From NCBI GenBank assembly GCA_964423645.1, contig CAYRFE010000010.1, positions 1-64,000 of the forward strand: DNA of 64,000 nt, given 5' to 3'. Under the pieces are notes generated by a model. It ran no database searches. It worked only from the letters and a program-made list of their open reading frames with translations, and was not told the DNA's origin. A program made the translations under genes and the position numbers. Of the stretch, positions 8,633 to 17,932 are shown piece by piece; within the stretch, counting starts at the first letter, position 1; each line of letters starts with the position of its first letter. Source of the DNA: CAYRFE01 sp964423645 [NCBI: uncultured bacterium]. Lineage in GTDB: Bacteria; Macinerneyibacteriota; Macinerneyibacteria; Macinerneyibacteriales.

Positions 8633-10183
8633 TTAATCAACACGTTTGATTGTTAACTTCCCTTGGTTCCCGTTTGACCACTTTCCACTGATGGTAAAAT
8701 CATTGGTGTTACCGGCTACAGGACCCTCAAAATATCCGTGCTTTTCATACTTCCCGTTACAATTCCAGTCAAAAGTGAACTGGCGTTTGGATTGATCCCA
8801 TTTCCAAGATATCGGATGGAATCCGCCAGCATCATTATGAGGATCGTCATTGGTCTTTCCGTTAATTATCTCGTGACACTTGCCTGTCCCGTCCGCATAC
8901 AATGATACATTCCCGTGATATTGATCAAAGGTACGTGTAGGATCGGATATTTCAAAATACCCGACAAAGTTCTCGGTGATCGCTTTTTCTACTATGATCG
9001 GATCAGGTGTAGGTGTATCGATCGGTGTGTCGGTCACTTCGGTATCGGCAGGAGGCGGTGCATCGGGATCACGCGCGAAATCGACTGAAATGCGATCACC
9101 CATGGCGATAGGCATTGCTACTTTTTTACCGAGTTTCCCGAAAATTGCATAAAGAGAATCAACAAGAGTATCGATCTCACCGACATAATTGACTTCTAAT
9201 TCGGCAGATGTGCTGGTAGAACCGCGTTGCGTAAGAGACTTCACGCCGTATGCCTTTTTCAACTCAGCACGAATGGTGACCATCATACTGAAATCTTTTA
9301 TATGTAAGAATTCAATGATAACCGGACGGCCGTTTACGGTCTGACTTTCCCATGCCTTAAGCACTTTTTCTATAAGCCACTTCGTTACATTTTCGCCGGC
9401 TTTTCTTGCGCCTTTTTGATATGCGAATACTTCATCATTCTTGTCAAGTCCCATACCCTGGATCATTTGATTGGCAACAATATTCGCCGTCGACGTATTG
9501 ATGACCTTCGCGCTGATCTGAGCTTGGGTTCTAAAGAATCCGGCTTGTTTTGGTTGCGGTACCGCACGAATACTATACACAACTATGTACTCTGCTTGGT
9601 TCGCGAGACCGAATTGTGATGCTTCTTTAAAGATATCCTGCGACTGCGAAAATTTACGTAAGGTAAATTGATCCGCTATATTTTTATCGACAACCGGAAA
9701 TTCCAATTTGGTAAGTCCGTCGACAATACCGTCATACGCATTGATGACCGCAGGATCGCGCGGATCAAAATTGGTACCGAGTTGAGTCGGATCATACAGC
9801 ACCATTAAACGAGGATTACCCATTTTTTGACGCAAAAGACCTATTGAGTTAAGATCTTTTTTCAGTGTCCCTTGGTCAACGACCGCTTCGATCGTTACTT
9901 CCCACTGACCGTCGCTTGCCTGTTTTTCAGAAAGGACTTTGTAACTTTTCACATATCCGCGTGACTTTGACATAATTTTGTCATCAACAAGTTGGAAATT
10001 CTGCACCAACGTTGAGGAATCAACCAATGCACCCACTGCCTGCTCAATTGCCTGGCGTTGCGCATCTGAAGTCGCTTCTTTCTTTGAAGGTCCCATTCCT
10101 GTAGCGGTCACCGTGGAGGTTTGGGCATACGTAAGCCCTAAAAATCCTGCGATGATTGCAAAGATTACTATAAATTTTTTCAT
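8633..10183 (-). CDS. secreted protein with FlgT/LPP20-like N-terminal region and separate C-terminal domain
   Basis: 516 residues. Sec signal peptide (MKKFIVIF... to about TYAQ, 20). The mature N-terminus has TATGMGPSKKEATSDAQRQA and a GYVKSYKVL segment with alternating beta-strand residues, as in FlgT/LPP20-type proteins of the periplasm or outer membrane. A Pro/Thr/Asp-rich linker (about 372-400) leads to a C-terminal beta-rich domain of about 110 residues containing GYFEISDPTRTFD, many Gly/Asn and the ending KLTIKRVD. GGAGG precedes the chosen ATG. It is second in a two-gene unit, 27 nt after its neighbour, which has the same general layout. I do not know its function; an envelope or flagellar-ring accessory role is inference from the N-terminal resemblance. 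Confidence 0.65.
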   Translation of the reverse strand: MKKFIVIFAIIAGFLGLTYAQTSTVTATGMGPSKKEATSDAQRQAIEQAVGALVDSSTLVQNFQLVDDKIMSKSRGYVKSYKVLSEKQASDGQWEVTIEAVVDQGTLKKDLNSIGLLRQKMGNPRLMVLYDPTQLGTNFDPRDPAVINAYDGIVDGLTKLEFPVVDKNIADQFTLRKFSQSQDIFKEASQFGLANQAEYIVVYSIRAVPQPKQAGFFRTQAQISAKVINTSTANIVANQMIQGMGLDKNDEVFAYQKGARKAGENVTKWLIEKVLKAWESQTVNGRPVIIEFLHIKDFSMMVTIRAELKKAYGVKSLTQRGSTSTSAELEVNYVGEIDTLVDSLYAIFGKLGKKVAMPIAMGDRISVDFARDPDAPPPADTEVTDTPIDTPTPDPIIVEKAITENFVGYFEISDPTRTFDQYHGNVSLYADGTGKCHEIINGKTNDDPHNDAGGFHPISWKWDQSKRQFTFDWNCNGKYEKHGYFEGPVAGNTNDFTISGKWSNGNQGKLTIKRVD

Positions 10184-10210
10184 ATTTCCTCCTTCACGCC
10201 TATCCGTCAA

Positions 10211-11371
10211 TTACCGATAAAAGAACACGGTGTTACCAAGGATCTCCGGATCTTTGATCTCAAAATTAATACGTCCCGGAAGATCAAACACGAGATCATC
10301 AAGCTGGCCTTTATACCACAAGGTAAACGAAGTGTTGTTTCCTGCGCGTTTACCGAGTTTGATGCGTCCCATCTCTTTTAAGATATTACGAATCTGACCT
10401 TGTTCAGAGAACGAAAAATCCTTCAAAATGATAGTATACGGTGCGCCATCCGCAACATAATCTTTCCAGAACAAACGAAGTTTATTCATGATATCGCTCA
10501 TAGCGGAATTTACTGCTTGTTCTATAGCGGCAGATGCAGAGACAGTAGCAGATGTCATTGTCATTACATCGCTATAACCGGTTTGAGATGCGATCTGTTC
10601 CGCGGTCATAACATCAAATGCATTAATCGTAATAGTACCCTTATAACCTTCAACACCTTTTGTCAAAACTTTTTCCAAACGACCGATAACCTTGATATAA
10701 ATATTCGCATTGGTCATACGTGACATCTGCAACATAATATCTTCTTCACCGGTATCCGCGGCAGTGGATTTCACGAGATTGATAAGTTCTTTTTTCTGTT
10801 CAACTTTTTTAATCTCGTCTGCATTGATTGTAGGAATATGTTGGTTCTGTAAATATGAACTGATCTTTGTCTCAGCGATATCCTTATACTTCATGAATGT
10901 TGCATCTGATTTTTCTTCATCAAGATACGGCATAATCGTAAAATTGTCCAACTGTTGACGTAAATTCTTTGATCCTGCGATAATGCCCATGGTCTCGAGA
11001 TCTTTACGGATCTCTTCGGTATTCACCTTCATTTTGAAGGTCATGGTTTTTTTATACTTCCTGCCGTCAGGCGTTGTACCTTTTGATTCAACATTGGTCT
11101 TGATTTGATATTCATAGATATACTTTGCGGATTGAGCAAGAAATGCGACTTTATTCTGCTGATATTTTTGCTTTTCATCTGTCATGGTCAACAGATCGCT
11201 GACATATTTATCAACTGCATTTTTTGCCGAATCAAGTTTGGTATCCTCTGTCTTATTACCGTATCCGATAGATGTAATCCATGCTGTCTTCTCATCAATT
11301 GGCTCAATCTGCGCAACCACGCTCAGAATAGCGCTTACGCAAAGCAATGCAACAACCACAATCTTTTTCAT
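10211..11371 (-). CDS. secreted protein, architecture like its downstream neighbour
   Basis: 386 residues. Signal peptide MKKIVVVALLCVSAILSVVAQ (about 1-20). The N-terminal part has AKNAVDKYVSDLLTMTDEKQ and an alternating strand region, followed by NTEEIRKDLETMGI. This matches, by position and pattern, DQGTLKKDLNSIGL in the next protein. The middle is alpha/beta with a small-residue stretch (TSATVSASAAIEQAV); the C-terminus is beta-rich. No domain named with confidence. GGAGG lies 6-7 nt before the ATG. First gene of a two-gene unit with a good promoter and a terminator after the second gene. Probably periplasmic or surface-attached. Confidence 0.65.
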   Translation of the reverse strand: MKKIVVVALLCVSAILSVVAQIEPIDEKTAWITSIGYGNKTEDTKLDSAKNAVDKYVSDLLTMTDEKQKYQQNKVAFLAQSAKYIYEYQIKTNVESKGTTPDGRKYKKTMTFKMKVNTEEIRKDLETMGIIAGSKNLRQQLDNFTIMPYLDEEKSDATFMKYKDIAETKISSYLQNQHIPTINADEIKKVEQKKELINLVKSTAADTGEEDIMLQMSRMTNANIYIKVIGRLEKVLTKGVEGYKGTITINAFDVMTAEQIASQTGYSDVMTMTSATVSASAAIEQAVNSAMSDIMNKLRLFWKDYVADGAPYTIILKDFSFSEQGQIRNILKEMGRIKLGKRAGNNTSFTLWYKGQLDDLVFDLPGRINFEIKDPEILGNTVFFYR

Positions 11372-11443
11372 AGTTCCTCCTTGTTTTTTCTTTACTATCT
11401 CATAAACCATATCTGCCGTACTGCCCTTCGTTGTCTTACAGTA

Positions 11444-11471
11444 AATATAGCACAGTACTCATAAATTTCAA
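11444..11471 (-). promoter_or_regulatory. promoter of the secreted-protein pair
   Basis: Minus strand TTGAAA (11471-11466), 16-nt spacer, TATATT (11449-11444) preceded by TGC, i.e. an extended -10. About 70 nt leader. The rest of the gap 11372-11707 holds the divergent HD-GYP promoter and nothing else I can name. Confidence 0.72.
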
Positions 11472-11623
11472 TGCTTAATTTACATCAATTATTTCCGTGA
11501 GTACATCACGATTCCGCTCTCCTGAACAGGCGAAATGTACGAAAATATCGATACAAAACAATAAATTCACACCAATTCACGCAACTTTGCAACAATTCAT
11601 CGGTCACGATCGCCCTTTCTTCA

Positions 11624-11652
11624 TTGCATTAATCCACGATTTGCGTTATACT
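11624..11652 (+). promoter_or_regulatory. promoter of the HD-GYP/M50 pair
   Basis: TTGCAT (11624-11629), 17-nt spacer, TATACT (11647-11652). The ATG follows 55 nt later with AGGAGG before it. Confidence 0.68.
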
Positions 11653-11707
11653 GTGAGAAAAGGGAAACGCTTCTTGTTCGTCCCTGAAAACCGTATAAGG
11701 AGGCAAT

Positions 11708-13297
11708 ATGGGTCATTCCATTTATGATCAACGACTTACCGAAATGATCGATCGAGTCGCCGTAGAAATAAAAAAATATTCGCTCGGTTTTATAAGTCAC
11801 ATAAAAAAGTTATCGGAGATCGGTATTGCCCTCTCTGCGGAACGTAATATCGAAAAAATCCTCGAAATGATTGTTGAAGAAGCAAAGCAATTCACCAATG
11901 CCGATGCAGGAACTTTATATTTGCTCAAGGACCAAAATTTGCACTTTGAAATATTATATAACGATACTATGGGCGTTCGTTTAGGCGGAACGACGGGAAA
12001 ACCGATCACTCTTCCCCCTGTACCCATGAACAAACACAGCCTTTCCGGATATGTCGCAACGACAGGCGAAATCATTAACGTCCCGGATGCATATGCCGAT
12101 ACGACGTATGATTTTACCGGACCGAAAAAATATGATGAACAAACGGGATATCACTCCGAATCATTTCTGGTGGTTCCGATGCGTGATCATGAAAACGAAG
12201 TGATCGGTGTTTTACAACTGATAAATGCGAAAGACCGTGATACAAGCGAGGTCATCCCGTTCTCTCCTGAATATGAAGATATCATTTTTTCTCTTGCCTC
12301 GCAAGCGGCTGTGGCAATTACCAACGTCAGATTAATCCACAACATTGAAAGCCTTTTAGGGTCGTTTGTACGTGTCATGGCAGCCGCCATCGACGAACGC
12401 TCCCCGTATAACAAGAACCATACCGAGCGTGTCGCTTATTATACCGTTGCGTTGGCGAAAAAAATGAATGAGATCAGTTTCGGCAAATATAAGGATTGTT
12501 ATTTCACCGAAGACGAACTTGCAGAGCTTAATATGGCCGCATGGCTTCATGATGTCGGAAAAGTGACCACACCCGAATATATCATGGATAAACCCACAAA
12601 GTTATCGGGTATCATTGACGGTATCGCCATTATTGAGACAAGACTGCAGTGTTTTATCGCAGAATCAGAAATAAAGTGTTTGAAAAAAATGATCACCAAA
12701 GAGGTATTCGCCGAAGAAAAACAAAAACTCTCAGACTATAAAGACTTTATGCACGCGATCAATATTCCGGCAGAATATCTTGATGATCAAAAACTTGCCC
12801 GACTCACCGCGATACACACCGAACGTTTCACCGATTCGTCAGGTACTGAAAAAGAACTCATTACCGCAGATGAATATGAAAAATTGTCGATCCGCAAAGG
12901 AAGTCTTACCGATAAAGAACGTGATATTATGCAAAACCACGTTATTGTCACCGAGAAATTGTTGAGTAAAATGCCGTTCATAAAAAAATACAAACAAACA
13001 CCGGGAATCGCGGCAGGTCATCATGAAAAAATTAACGGCCTCGGTTACCCGAAAGGATTAAAAGCCGATGAAATACCATTAGGCGCCCGCATAATGGCCA
13101 TAGCTGATATTTTTGATGCCCTTACAGCGCAGGATCGCCCCTACAAAAAGGCAATGAATCCCGAGCAAGCCATGAAAATATTGGAAAAAGCCGCCGCAGG
13201 CGGAGAGATCGATAAAGACCTGTTGGCAATATTCCGCGACTACAAAGTGTATGAGATAATAGGCAAAATCAAGGAGGAATTCGTCGATGAGCGATAA
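11708..13297 (+). CDS. GAF/HD-GYP domain protein (probable c-di-GMP phosphodiesterase)
   Basis: 529 residues. An N-terminal helix is followed by a GAF domain (about 45-210, with ADAGTLYLLKD and LVVPMRDHENEVIGVLQLIN). The HD-GYP domain follows: HTERVAYYTVALAKKM near 238-253, metal-binding HD at 281-282 (WLHDVGK), and the HHEKINGLGYPKG motif at 438-450. HD and GYP are about 157 residues apart instead of the usual 60-65, because some 95 residues (about 301-399) lie between DKPTKLS and LTDKERDIMQNH. I recall HD-GYP relatives with a similar insert. No receiver or membrane segment, so it should be a soluble sensor. It overlaps the protease gene by 11 nt. Confidence 0.88.
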   Translation: MGHSIYDQRLTEMIDRVAVEIKKYSLGFISHIKKLSEIGIALSAERNIEKILEMIVEEAKQFTNADAGTLYLLKDQNLHFEILYNDTMGVRLGGTTGKPITLPPVPMNKHSLSGYVATTGEIINVPDAYADTTYDFTGPKKYDEQTGYHSESFLVVPMRDHENEVIGVLQLINAKDRDTSEVIPFSPEYEDIIFSLASQAAVAITNVRLIHNIESLLGSFVRVMAAAIDERSPYNKNHTERVAYYTVALAKKMNEISFGKYKDCYFTEDELAELNMAAWLHDVGKVTTPEYIMDKPTKLSGIIDGIAIIETRLQCFIAESEIKCLKKMITKEVFAEEKQKLSDYKDFMHAINIPAEYLDDQKLARLTAIHTERFTDSSGTEKELITADEYEKLSIRKGSLTDKERDIMQNHVIVTEKLLSKMPFIKKYKQTPGIAAGHHEKINGLGYPKGLKADEIPLGARIMAIADIFDALTAQDRPYKKAMNPEQAMKILEKAAAGGEIDKDLLAIFRDYKVYEIIGKIKEEFVDER

Positions 13298-13928
13298 TCT
13301 TGTAATGTTACCGATAAAATTGTTCGCACTGTTATATGCGATTGTTATTCATGAATGGGCGCACGGTTATGCGGCATATAAAATGGGTGATAACACCGCC
13401 TATTATATGGGACGTCTCACGCTTAATCCCCTCAAACATATTGACCCGATCGGAACGGTCATATTACCTGCGGTGATGTTGTTGACCGGTTCGCCGGTTC
13501 TCTTTGGCTGGGCAAAGCCTGTTCCGATAAATCCCCACAATTTTGATGATATTAAAAAAAGCACCATGTACGTATCTCTTGCAGGTCCCGCTGCGAATCT
13601 TGTATCGGCTTTTGCATTCGCAGGGCTTTTTCACTTGATCATTCCCTACATGAATGAGTTTTCTTTTGCGACACCGATATTGTATTTTTTAATATTTGGT
13701 GCGATCATTAATATTGTACTTTTTGCATTCAACTTGATTCCCATACCGCCTTTAGACGGTTCTCATGTCGTGAGTATGTTCTTATCACCGAAGCAAGCAT
13801 ATCAATATAACAAAATAGCTCCGTACGGTTTTTTTATCATCATGGGAATGGTTATCATAGGTATAACCGATATATATCTGAGACTCATAATGCATTTATT
13901 TGTGATACTTGTGCGCCTGCCTTTGTAG
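13287..13928 (+). CDS. site-2 protease family (M50) membrane metalloprotease
   Basis: 213 residues, several membrane segments. Zinc motif HEWAHG (His22, Glu23, His26) and the third ligand in PPLDGSH (Asp157), preceded by the conserved SLAGPAANL and NLIPIPP elements. It lacks PDZ and CBS domains, so it is the minimal YwhC/group-III form. AAGGAGG lies 8-9 nt before the ATG, inside the HD-GYP gene; the overlap suggests coupled translation. Its substrate is unknown. Confidence 0.9.
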   Translation: MSDNLVMLPIKLFALLYAIVIHEWAHGYAAYKMGDNTAYYMGRLTLNPLKHIDPIGTVILPAVMLLTGSPVLFGWAKPVPINPHNFDDIKKSTMYVSLAGPAANLVSAFAFAGLFHLIIPYMNEFSFATPILYFLIFGAIINIVLFAFNLIPIPPLDGSHVVSMFLSPKQAYQYNKIAPYGFFIIMGMVIIGITDIYLRLIMHLFVILVRLPL

Positions 13929-13970
13929 ATTACCGCGACGTACTGCAGCATCGTGAATGATGATGATACA

Positions 13971-13996
13971 AAAACGGGGACGTAAGTCCCCTTTTT
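13971..13996 (+). terminator. intrinsic terminator after the M50 gene
   Basis: GGGGAC (13976-13981), loop GTAA, GTCCCC (13986-13991), TTTTT. The preceding AAAA extends the stem. It lies 43 nt after the stop. Confidence 0.8.
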
Positions 13997-14096
13997 CAGA
14001 ATATGCCGGGAAAAGAGTTCTCTGATTTGACAAAATTGAAACTGATTGCACGATTCAGTTTTGTGACTTTCATGCAATTAAAGGGGTAACGAACAT

Positions 14097-14876
14097 ATGA
14101 ATTATTTCGAACTTCCACTTTTTTCACCTTTAAGCGATGCTCCCGATGAGGGAATTCATCGCAGTGATAACGGTGAATTTGTGTGCTTGATTCATGCGGA
14201 CCTCGATACGGTCAAACTTGCGATGACCAGCGCTATTTCTTTTGGCGCACAAAAAACATCACAACACGGCATACGATTATTTTTTTCATTCGGTACAAGC
14301 CTTCATGCACATACACTTGTAACACTTGATTGCCCCCTTGCATCAGAGGATCTTGATGCCTTTATATCACAAGAAAAACTTTTTCTTGCTCTCGCCTACT
14401 CGATTGACGACTCGCATTACTTCGGTTTTATAGCAACATTTAAACCCGATCCTGCGATAGTACAAGAAATGCATGCAATGAAAAGCCCCGATTATATAAT
14501 GCATCGCACGATTGCGCTTTCTACCGTGAATTCTTCGGCACTTGCACACGGGCTCTTCCATCGTTATGATTTTCACGGAGATGCACGCCCCATAATGAAG
14601 AAACACCTTAATGACCATGCTTTCGGGGGGAAAACCGTCTCTGTATGGTTCACCCCAGCTTCGGATCATATTTGTATCTTTAGCATCGAGCCATTGAGAG
14701 AACGCGAATCCTCGGTTACGATCACAAATATATTTACCGAATCTGCAATCCCATTCGGGTTTACCGACGGTGAAGGAACTGTTTTTATATGCGCCCTCGA
14801 TAAAAAAGGCATAGAACAATGTGCGGAGAAAGGAAATCGTCGTTCGTATGAGAACATTTATTCGGTTTGGAATTAA
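14097..14876 (+). CDS. hypothetical protein, first gene of a cell-wall unit
   Basis: 259 residues, no recognised family. No signal peptide or membrane span; mixed alpha/beta composition with several His-rich stretches (GTSLHAHTLV, HGLFHRYDFHGDA). It starts MNYFELPLFSPLSDAPDEG and has an AGGGG site 10 nt before the ATG. It ends 29 nt inside the next gene, a lytic transglycosylase lipoprotein. It therefore probably belongs to the same transcript as Slt, NagZ and the GH114-like gene. A cytoplasmic role is likely. I cannot suggest a reaction. Confidence 0.7.
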   Translation: MNYFELPLFSPLSDAPDEGIHRSDNGEFVCLIHADLDTVKLAMTSAISFGAQKTSQHGIRLFFSFGTSLHAHTLVTLDCPLASEDLDAFISQEKLFLALAYSIDDSHYFGFIATFKPDPAIVQEMHAMKSPDYIMHRTIALSTVNSSALAHGLFHRYDFHGDARPIMKKHLNDHAFGGKTVSVWFTPASDHICIFSIEPLRERESSVTITNIFTESAIPFGFTDGEGTVFICALDKKGIEQCAEKGNRRSYENIYSVWN

Positions 14877-16758
14877 TATTGTTGCCGTGAGTATTGTTTT
14901 TTCTTTTTTCGGATGCAATCCGAAAAATATTAAACCATCCGAAGACGGTAACGAACACTATAGTGCCGCAAATCATTTATTCTATACTGAAAATGATATT
15001 GAGCAAGCACTGGTTCATTATGAAAAAATATCACAAAAAACGCAATTGTATCCGATAGCACTTATTCAACGTTGCCGATTGAACGAACAACTTGAGAATT
15101 GGATCGCTGTTCGTGAAGTGGTCAAAGAATATGACTCAATTCAAGAACGGTTTCCCTATCTTTCACACTTTTTCCTTTCATATGCCGTTAAATCTGCACT
15201 CGGAATGTATGACTATACGGAAATAGCACAATATGAACGAAAGGCAATGAGCATTGAGGATGATTACTTCAAATCGTCAGTATTGCTTGGAGTCGCCCGA
15301 TTATATGAATTAAACGGTAAAAACGAGGATGCCCTCAGGATTTATCGAATCCTTTTCCCGTTACGTGCACGTGCGATCGTGCGTGCGACCATTCGCGAAC
15401 AGTACCGAATTGCTCTTTTTTCACACAAATATGAGGTAACCGATATCGATTGTATCTATGCATCTGCTCTTGCCGATAAATATCCTGAAGAAATCGTATA
15501 CTTACTTACACGGACTACCGAGCGATCCGAGCATTGGTGGGCGGCATATGCAGCTTTGCCTGAAAAACATCGTTTCCCGGTAGAAGGCAGCGAAAAAAAC
15601 GGGTATGTAGGTGCACATTCCATTCGCAACAACACATCATCGTTACGCAAGACATCCCTTGATAAGGCCTTGTCTGATCCGCAAATGACAATGATCAAAC
15701 CGCTTGCATTGCTTGCATTACATGACTATTTCTCGCCCGACTACTTTTATCGATATTACACCTTGCTCAACAATAATGAATACGATCATGTATGCCAAAA
15801 TGCATTACGTTACTTCCTTCTATCACGTGATTTTAACGGATTACGCAATTTTTTAAGCACCCTATCCTATGATCGGTTTTCACCGCAACGAAAAGCGCAT
15901 TATTTGTTCTGGCAAGGTTATTCAGTTCTTAATAGTTCGCACAATACCACAGACGCACTGGCGTATTTTGAATATTCGATCAGTGAAAATCCGAATTCGT
16001 ACTATCATCAGGTCATTTCAGACCTCACCGATATACCATTTGCCGTTACGACGACACCATCAATTCAGCATATACCGGAGACGCTCACACTATTGCTCGA
16101 GAAACTTTCTGAATATAGCGATTACGAGACAATTCATGCAATTCAGGAATCATTGGATGATTCTTTCTTTCGCGATACGTATTCATTGTTTTTACCGATA
16201 TACGCACGCACGCATCAGACACACTACATGATAGAAGCGTCTGCGCATTTATCACGTATCTTTCATATCGAAACAGAATTAATCGATTGGTTCTATCCGA
16301 TAACATTAAACGATGAATTAACACTCGCGGCAACACACATCACACTGCCCGATGTATCACTGCTCAGAGCGCTGATGCATCAGGAAAGCTCATTTCGAAT
16401 TGACGCTCGCTCACGAGTAGGAGCAACCGGCTTAATGCAAGTAATGCCGACCACTGCAAAACCATTTTTAAAAAAATATTTCCCTGATAATAAAACCCCC
16501 GACCTTTCTGATCCGGTCGTAAATATTGTGTGCGGTACTGCGTATTTGAATATTCTTGTAGCACGTTACGGAAAGATCGAATATGCTCTCGGTGCATATA
16601 ACGGCGGTCCGGGACGCATGAATTCATGGATAAAGGAATTCGGTGATCGTCCGATTGTTGAGTTTGTAGAATTGATACCCTACGATGAAACACGCGATTA
16701 TATAAAAAGCGTGCTCAAAAAACATGCGATCTATACGCACTTGAGTGAAAGAAAATAG
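14848..16758 (+). CDS. lytic murein transglycosylase, Slt70-like lipoprotein
   Basis: 636 residues. An N-terminal lipoprotein signal ends at the lipobox FSFFGC. A long alpha-helical, TPR-like region follows (about 40-490), as in the doughnut of Slt70. The C-terminal SLT domain has catalytic Glu513 in HQESSF, then GATGLMQVMPTTA and LGAYNGGPGRMNSW. The enzyme cleaves MurNAc-GlcNAc bonds, giving 1,6-anhydroMurNAc ends. I chose ATG 14848 because it begins the signal peptide; a GTG at 14821 adds nine charged residues. The ribosome site (AAAGGAA) is 13 nt away, rather far. It overlaps the upstream gene and precedes nagZ by 13 nt. Confidence 0.9.
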   Translation: MRTFIRFGINIVAVSIVFSFFGCNPKNIKPSEDGNEHYSAANHLFYTENDIEQALVHYEKISQKTQLYPIALIQRCRLNEQLENWIAVREVVKEYDSIQERFPYLSHFFLSYAVKSALGMYDYTEIAQYERKAMSIEDDYFKSSVLLGVARLYELNGKNEDALRIYRILFPLRARAIVRATIREQYRIALFSHKYEVTDIDCIYASALADKYPEEIVYLLTRTTERSEHWWAAYAALPEKHRFPVEGSEKNGYVGAHSIRNNTSSLRKTSLDKALSDPQMTMIKPLALLALHDYFSPDYFYRYYTLLNNNEYDHVCQNALRYFLLSRDFNGLRNFLSTLSYDRFSPQRKAHYLFWQGYSVLNSSHNTTDALAYFEYSISENPNSYYHQVISDLTDIPFAVTTTPSIQHIPETLTLLLEKLSEYSDYETIHAIQESLDDSFFRDTYSLFLPIYARTHQTHYMIEASAHLSRIFHIETELIDWFYPITLNDELTLAATHITLPDVSLLRALMHQESSFRIDARSRVGATGLMQVMPTTAKPFLKKYFPDNKTPDLSDPVVNIVCGTAYLNILVARYGKIEYALGAYNGGPGRMNSWIKEFGDRPIVEFVELIPYDETRDYIKSVLKKHAIYTHLSERK

Positions 16759-16771
16759 CGAGGAGGCTATG

Positions 16772-17890
16772 ATGACACACGTTCGTGCAATAGCGAAACT
16801 TTTTATGGTCATACTTTTGTTTTCAGCAGGTATCAGTAATCGTATCTATGCCAAGACCCGTCTTTTTACCCTTTCCGATTATTATACGGAAAATCCTGCT
16901 CTTGCAGAGCAAACCGAAAAAATATTCTTTTCATTAAACGACTCCGATCGTGTCGCACAAATGATTATCAGCGTTGCAGGGCGTTTGGGGCGCACCGATA
17001 AAGAAGTTAACGCACTGATCGGCGAAAAAGTAATCGGAGGCGTGCTTCTTTTAAACGGCACCGTATCGTCCTTTTCAAAGTTAACCAAACGCTTCAATAC
17101 TTCAGCTGAAAAAGCGGGGATACTCCCGTTGTTATATAGCGCTGACGCCGAACCCACTTTATTCAACATCAAGATAAAGGACACCCCGTTTATTCCTAAA
17201 ACAAATAACCTTCGCGATATCGAACTTACCCGAGAAGTTGCAACGATCATTGCCGAGGAACTCAAAAAGATCGGTATACATCAGAATTATGCACCTGTCG
17301 TTGACACAGCCGTCAATCGCGAAATTATCAATAATAGAAGTTTTGGAAGCGATGAAAAAGATATTATTGCAAAAGGAACCGTCTTTACGCAAACATTACA
17401 ATTCTCCGATATTGTCGCCACTGCCAAACATTTTCCCGGACACGGAAATGTGAAGGGTGACAGTCATGTTCAATTGGTCTATATTGACGGTGAATTAACC
17501 GAATTGAATCCTTACCACGCATTAATAAATGCAGAAGTGATCTCCGTAATGGTAGGACATATCGCCATTACCAACAACGAAAAGTATGCCACAGACGGGA
17601 TCCCTGCAACATGCTCAAAAAAAATCGTAACCGGCTTATTACGGGAAGAAATGGGCTTCAAGGGAATAATCGTCACAGATGCAATGTGGATGAAAGCTCT
17701 CAAAAACATCCCTAATCCGGATCTTGCAGCTGCTCAAGCGGGGTGTGATATGATTCTTATGCCGATCGACGAACGAAAATGTCATACCGATATTCTTCAA
17801 ACTATTACTACCGATATTTCTTTTAAAGCACAGATATACGAATCGGTGAAACGCATCATTCGTTTAAAAATTTGCCTGGGGTTGCTTTAA
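16772..17890 (+). CDS. nagZ: beta-N-acetylhexosaminidase, GH3 family (NagZ-like), exported
   Basis: 372 residues. Signal peptide about 1-27 (MTHVRAIAKLFMVILLFSAG, ending near YAK), unlike cytoplasmic NagZ of enterics. The GH3 catalytic loop KHFPGHG (Lys219-Gly225) is followed by DSH. The nucleophile lies in IIVTDAMWMKAL (Asp303). The family removes terminal GlcNAc from muropeptides. Two tandem ATGs follow AGGAGG; the second (16772) has the better 5-nt spacing. The pairing with a lytic transglycosylase suggests murein turnover in the periplasm. Confidence 0.88.
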   Translation: MTHVRAIAKLFMVILLFSAGISNRIYAKTRLFTLSDYYTENPALAEQTEKIFFSLNDSDRVAQMIISVAGRLGRTDKEVNALIGEKVIGGVLLLNGTVSSFSKLTKRFNTSAEKAGILPLLYSADAEPTLFNIKIKDTPFIPKTNNLRDIELTREVATIIAEELKKIGIHQNYAPVVDTAVNREIINNRSFGSDEKDIIAKGTVFTQTLQFSDIVATAKHFPGHGNVKGDSHVQLVYIDGELTELNPYHALINAEVISVMVGHIAITNNEKYATDGIPATCSKKIVTGLLREEMGFKGIIVTDAMWMKALKNIPNPDLAAAQAGCDMILMPIDERKCHTDILQTITTDISFKAQIYESVKRIIRLKICLGLL

Positions 17891-17932
17891 AAAAAGCGAT
17901 ACACGTTTTGCCATTACAAACGGAGGTTCTCT

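Noticed and set aside
14028-14060. TTGACA before the unknown gene 14097 as a promoter
   Set aside because: No acceptable -10 box lies 15-19 nt downstream; the promoter of the cell-wall unit was not identified.
14367-14918. 183-codon minus-strand frame opposite the unknown gene 14097-14876
   Set aside because: The plus-strand gene has a ribosome site, fits the operon and overlaps the next gene in the usual way; the minus frame has none of this.
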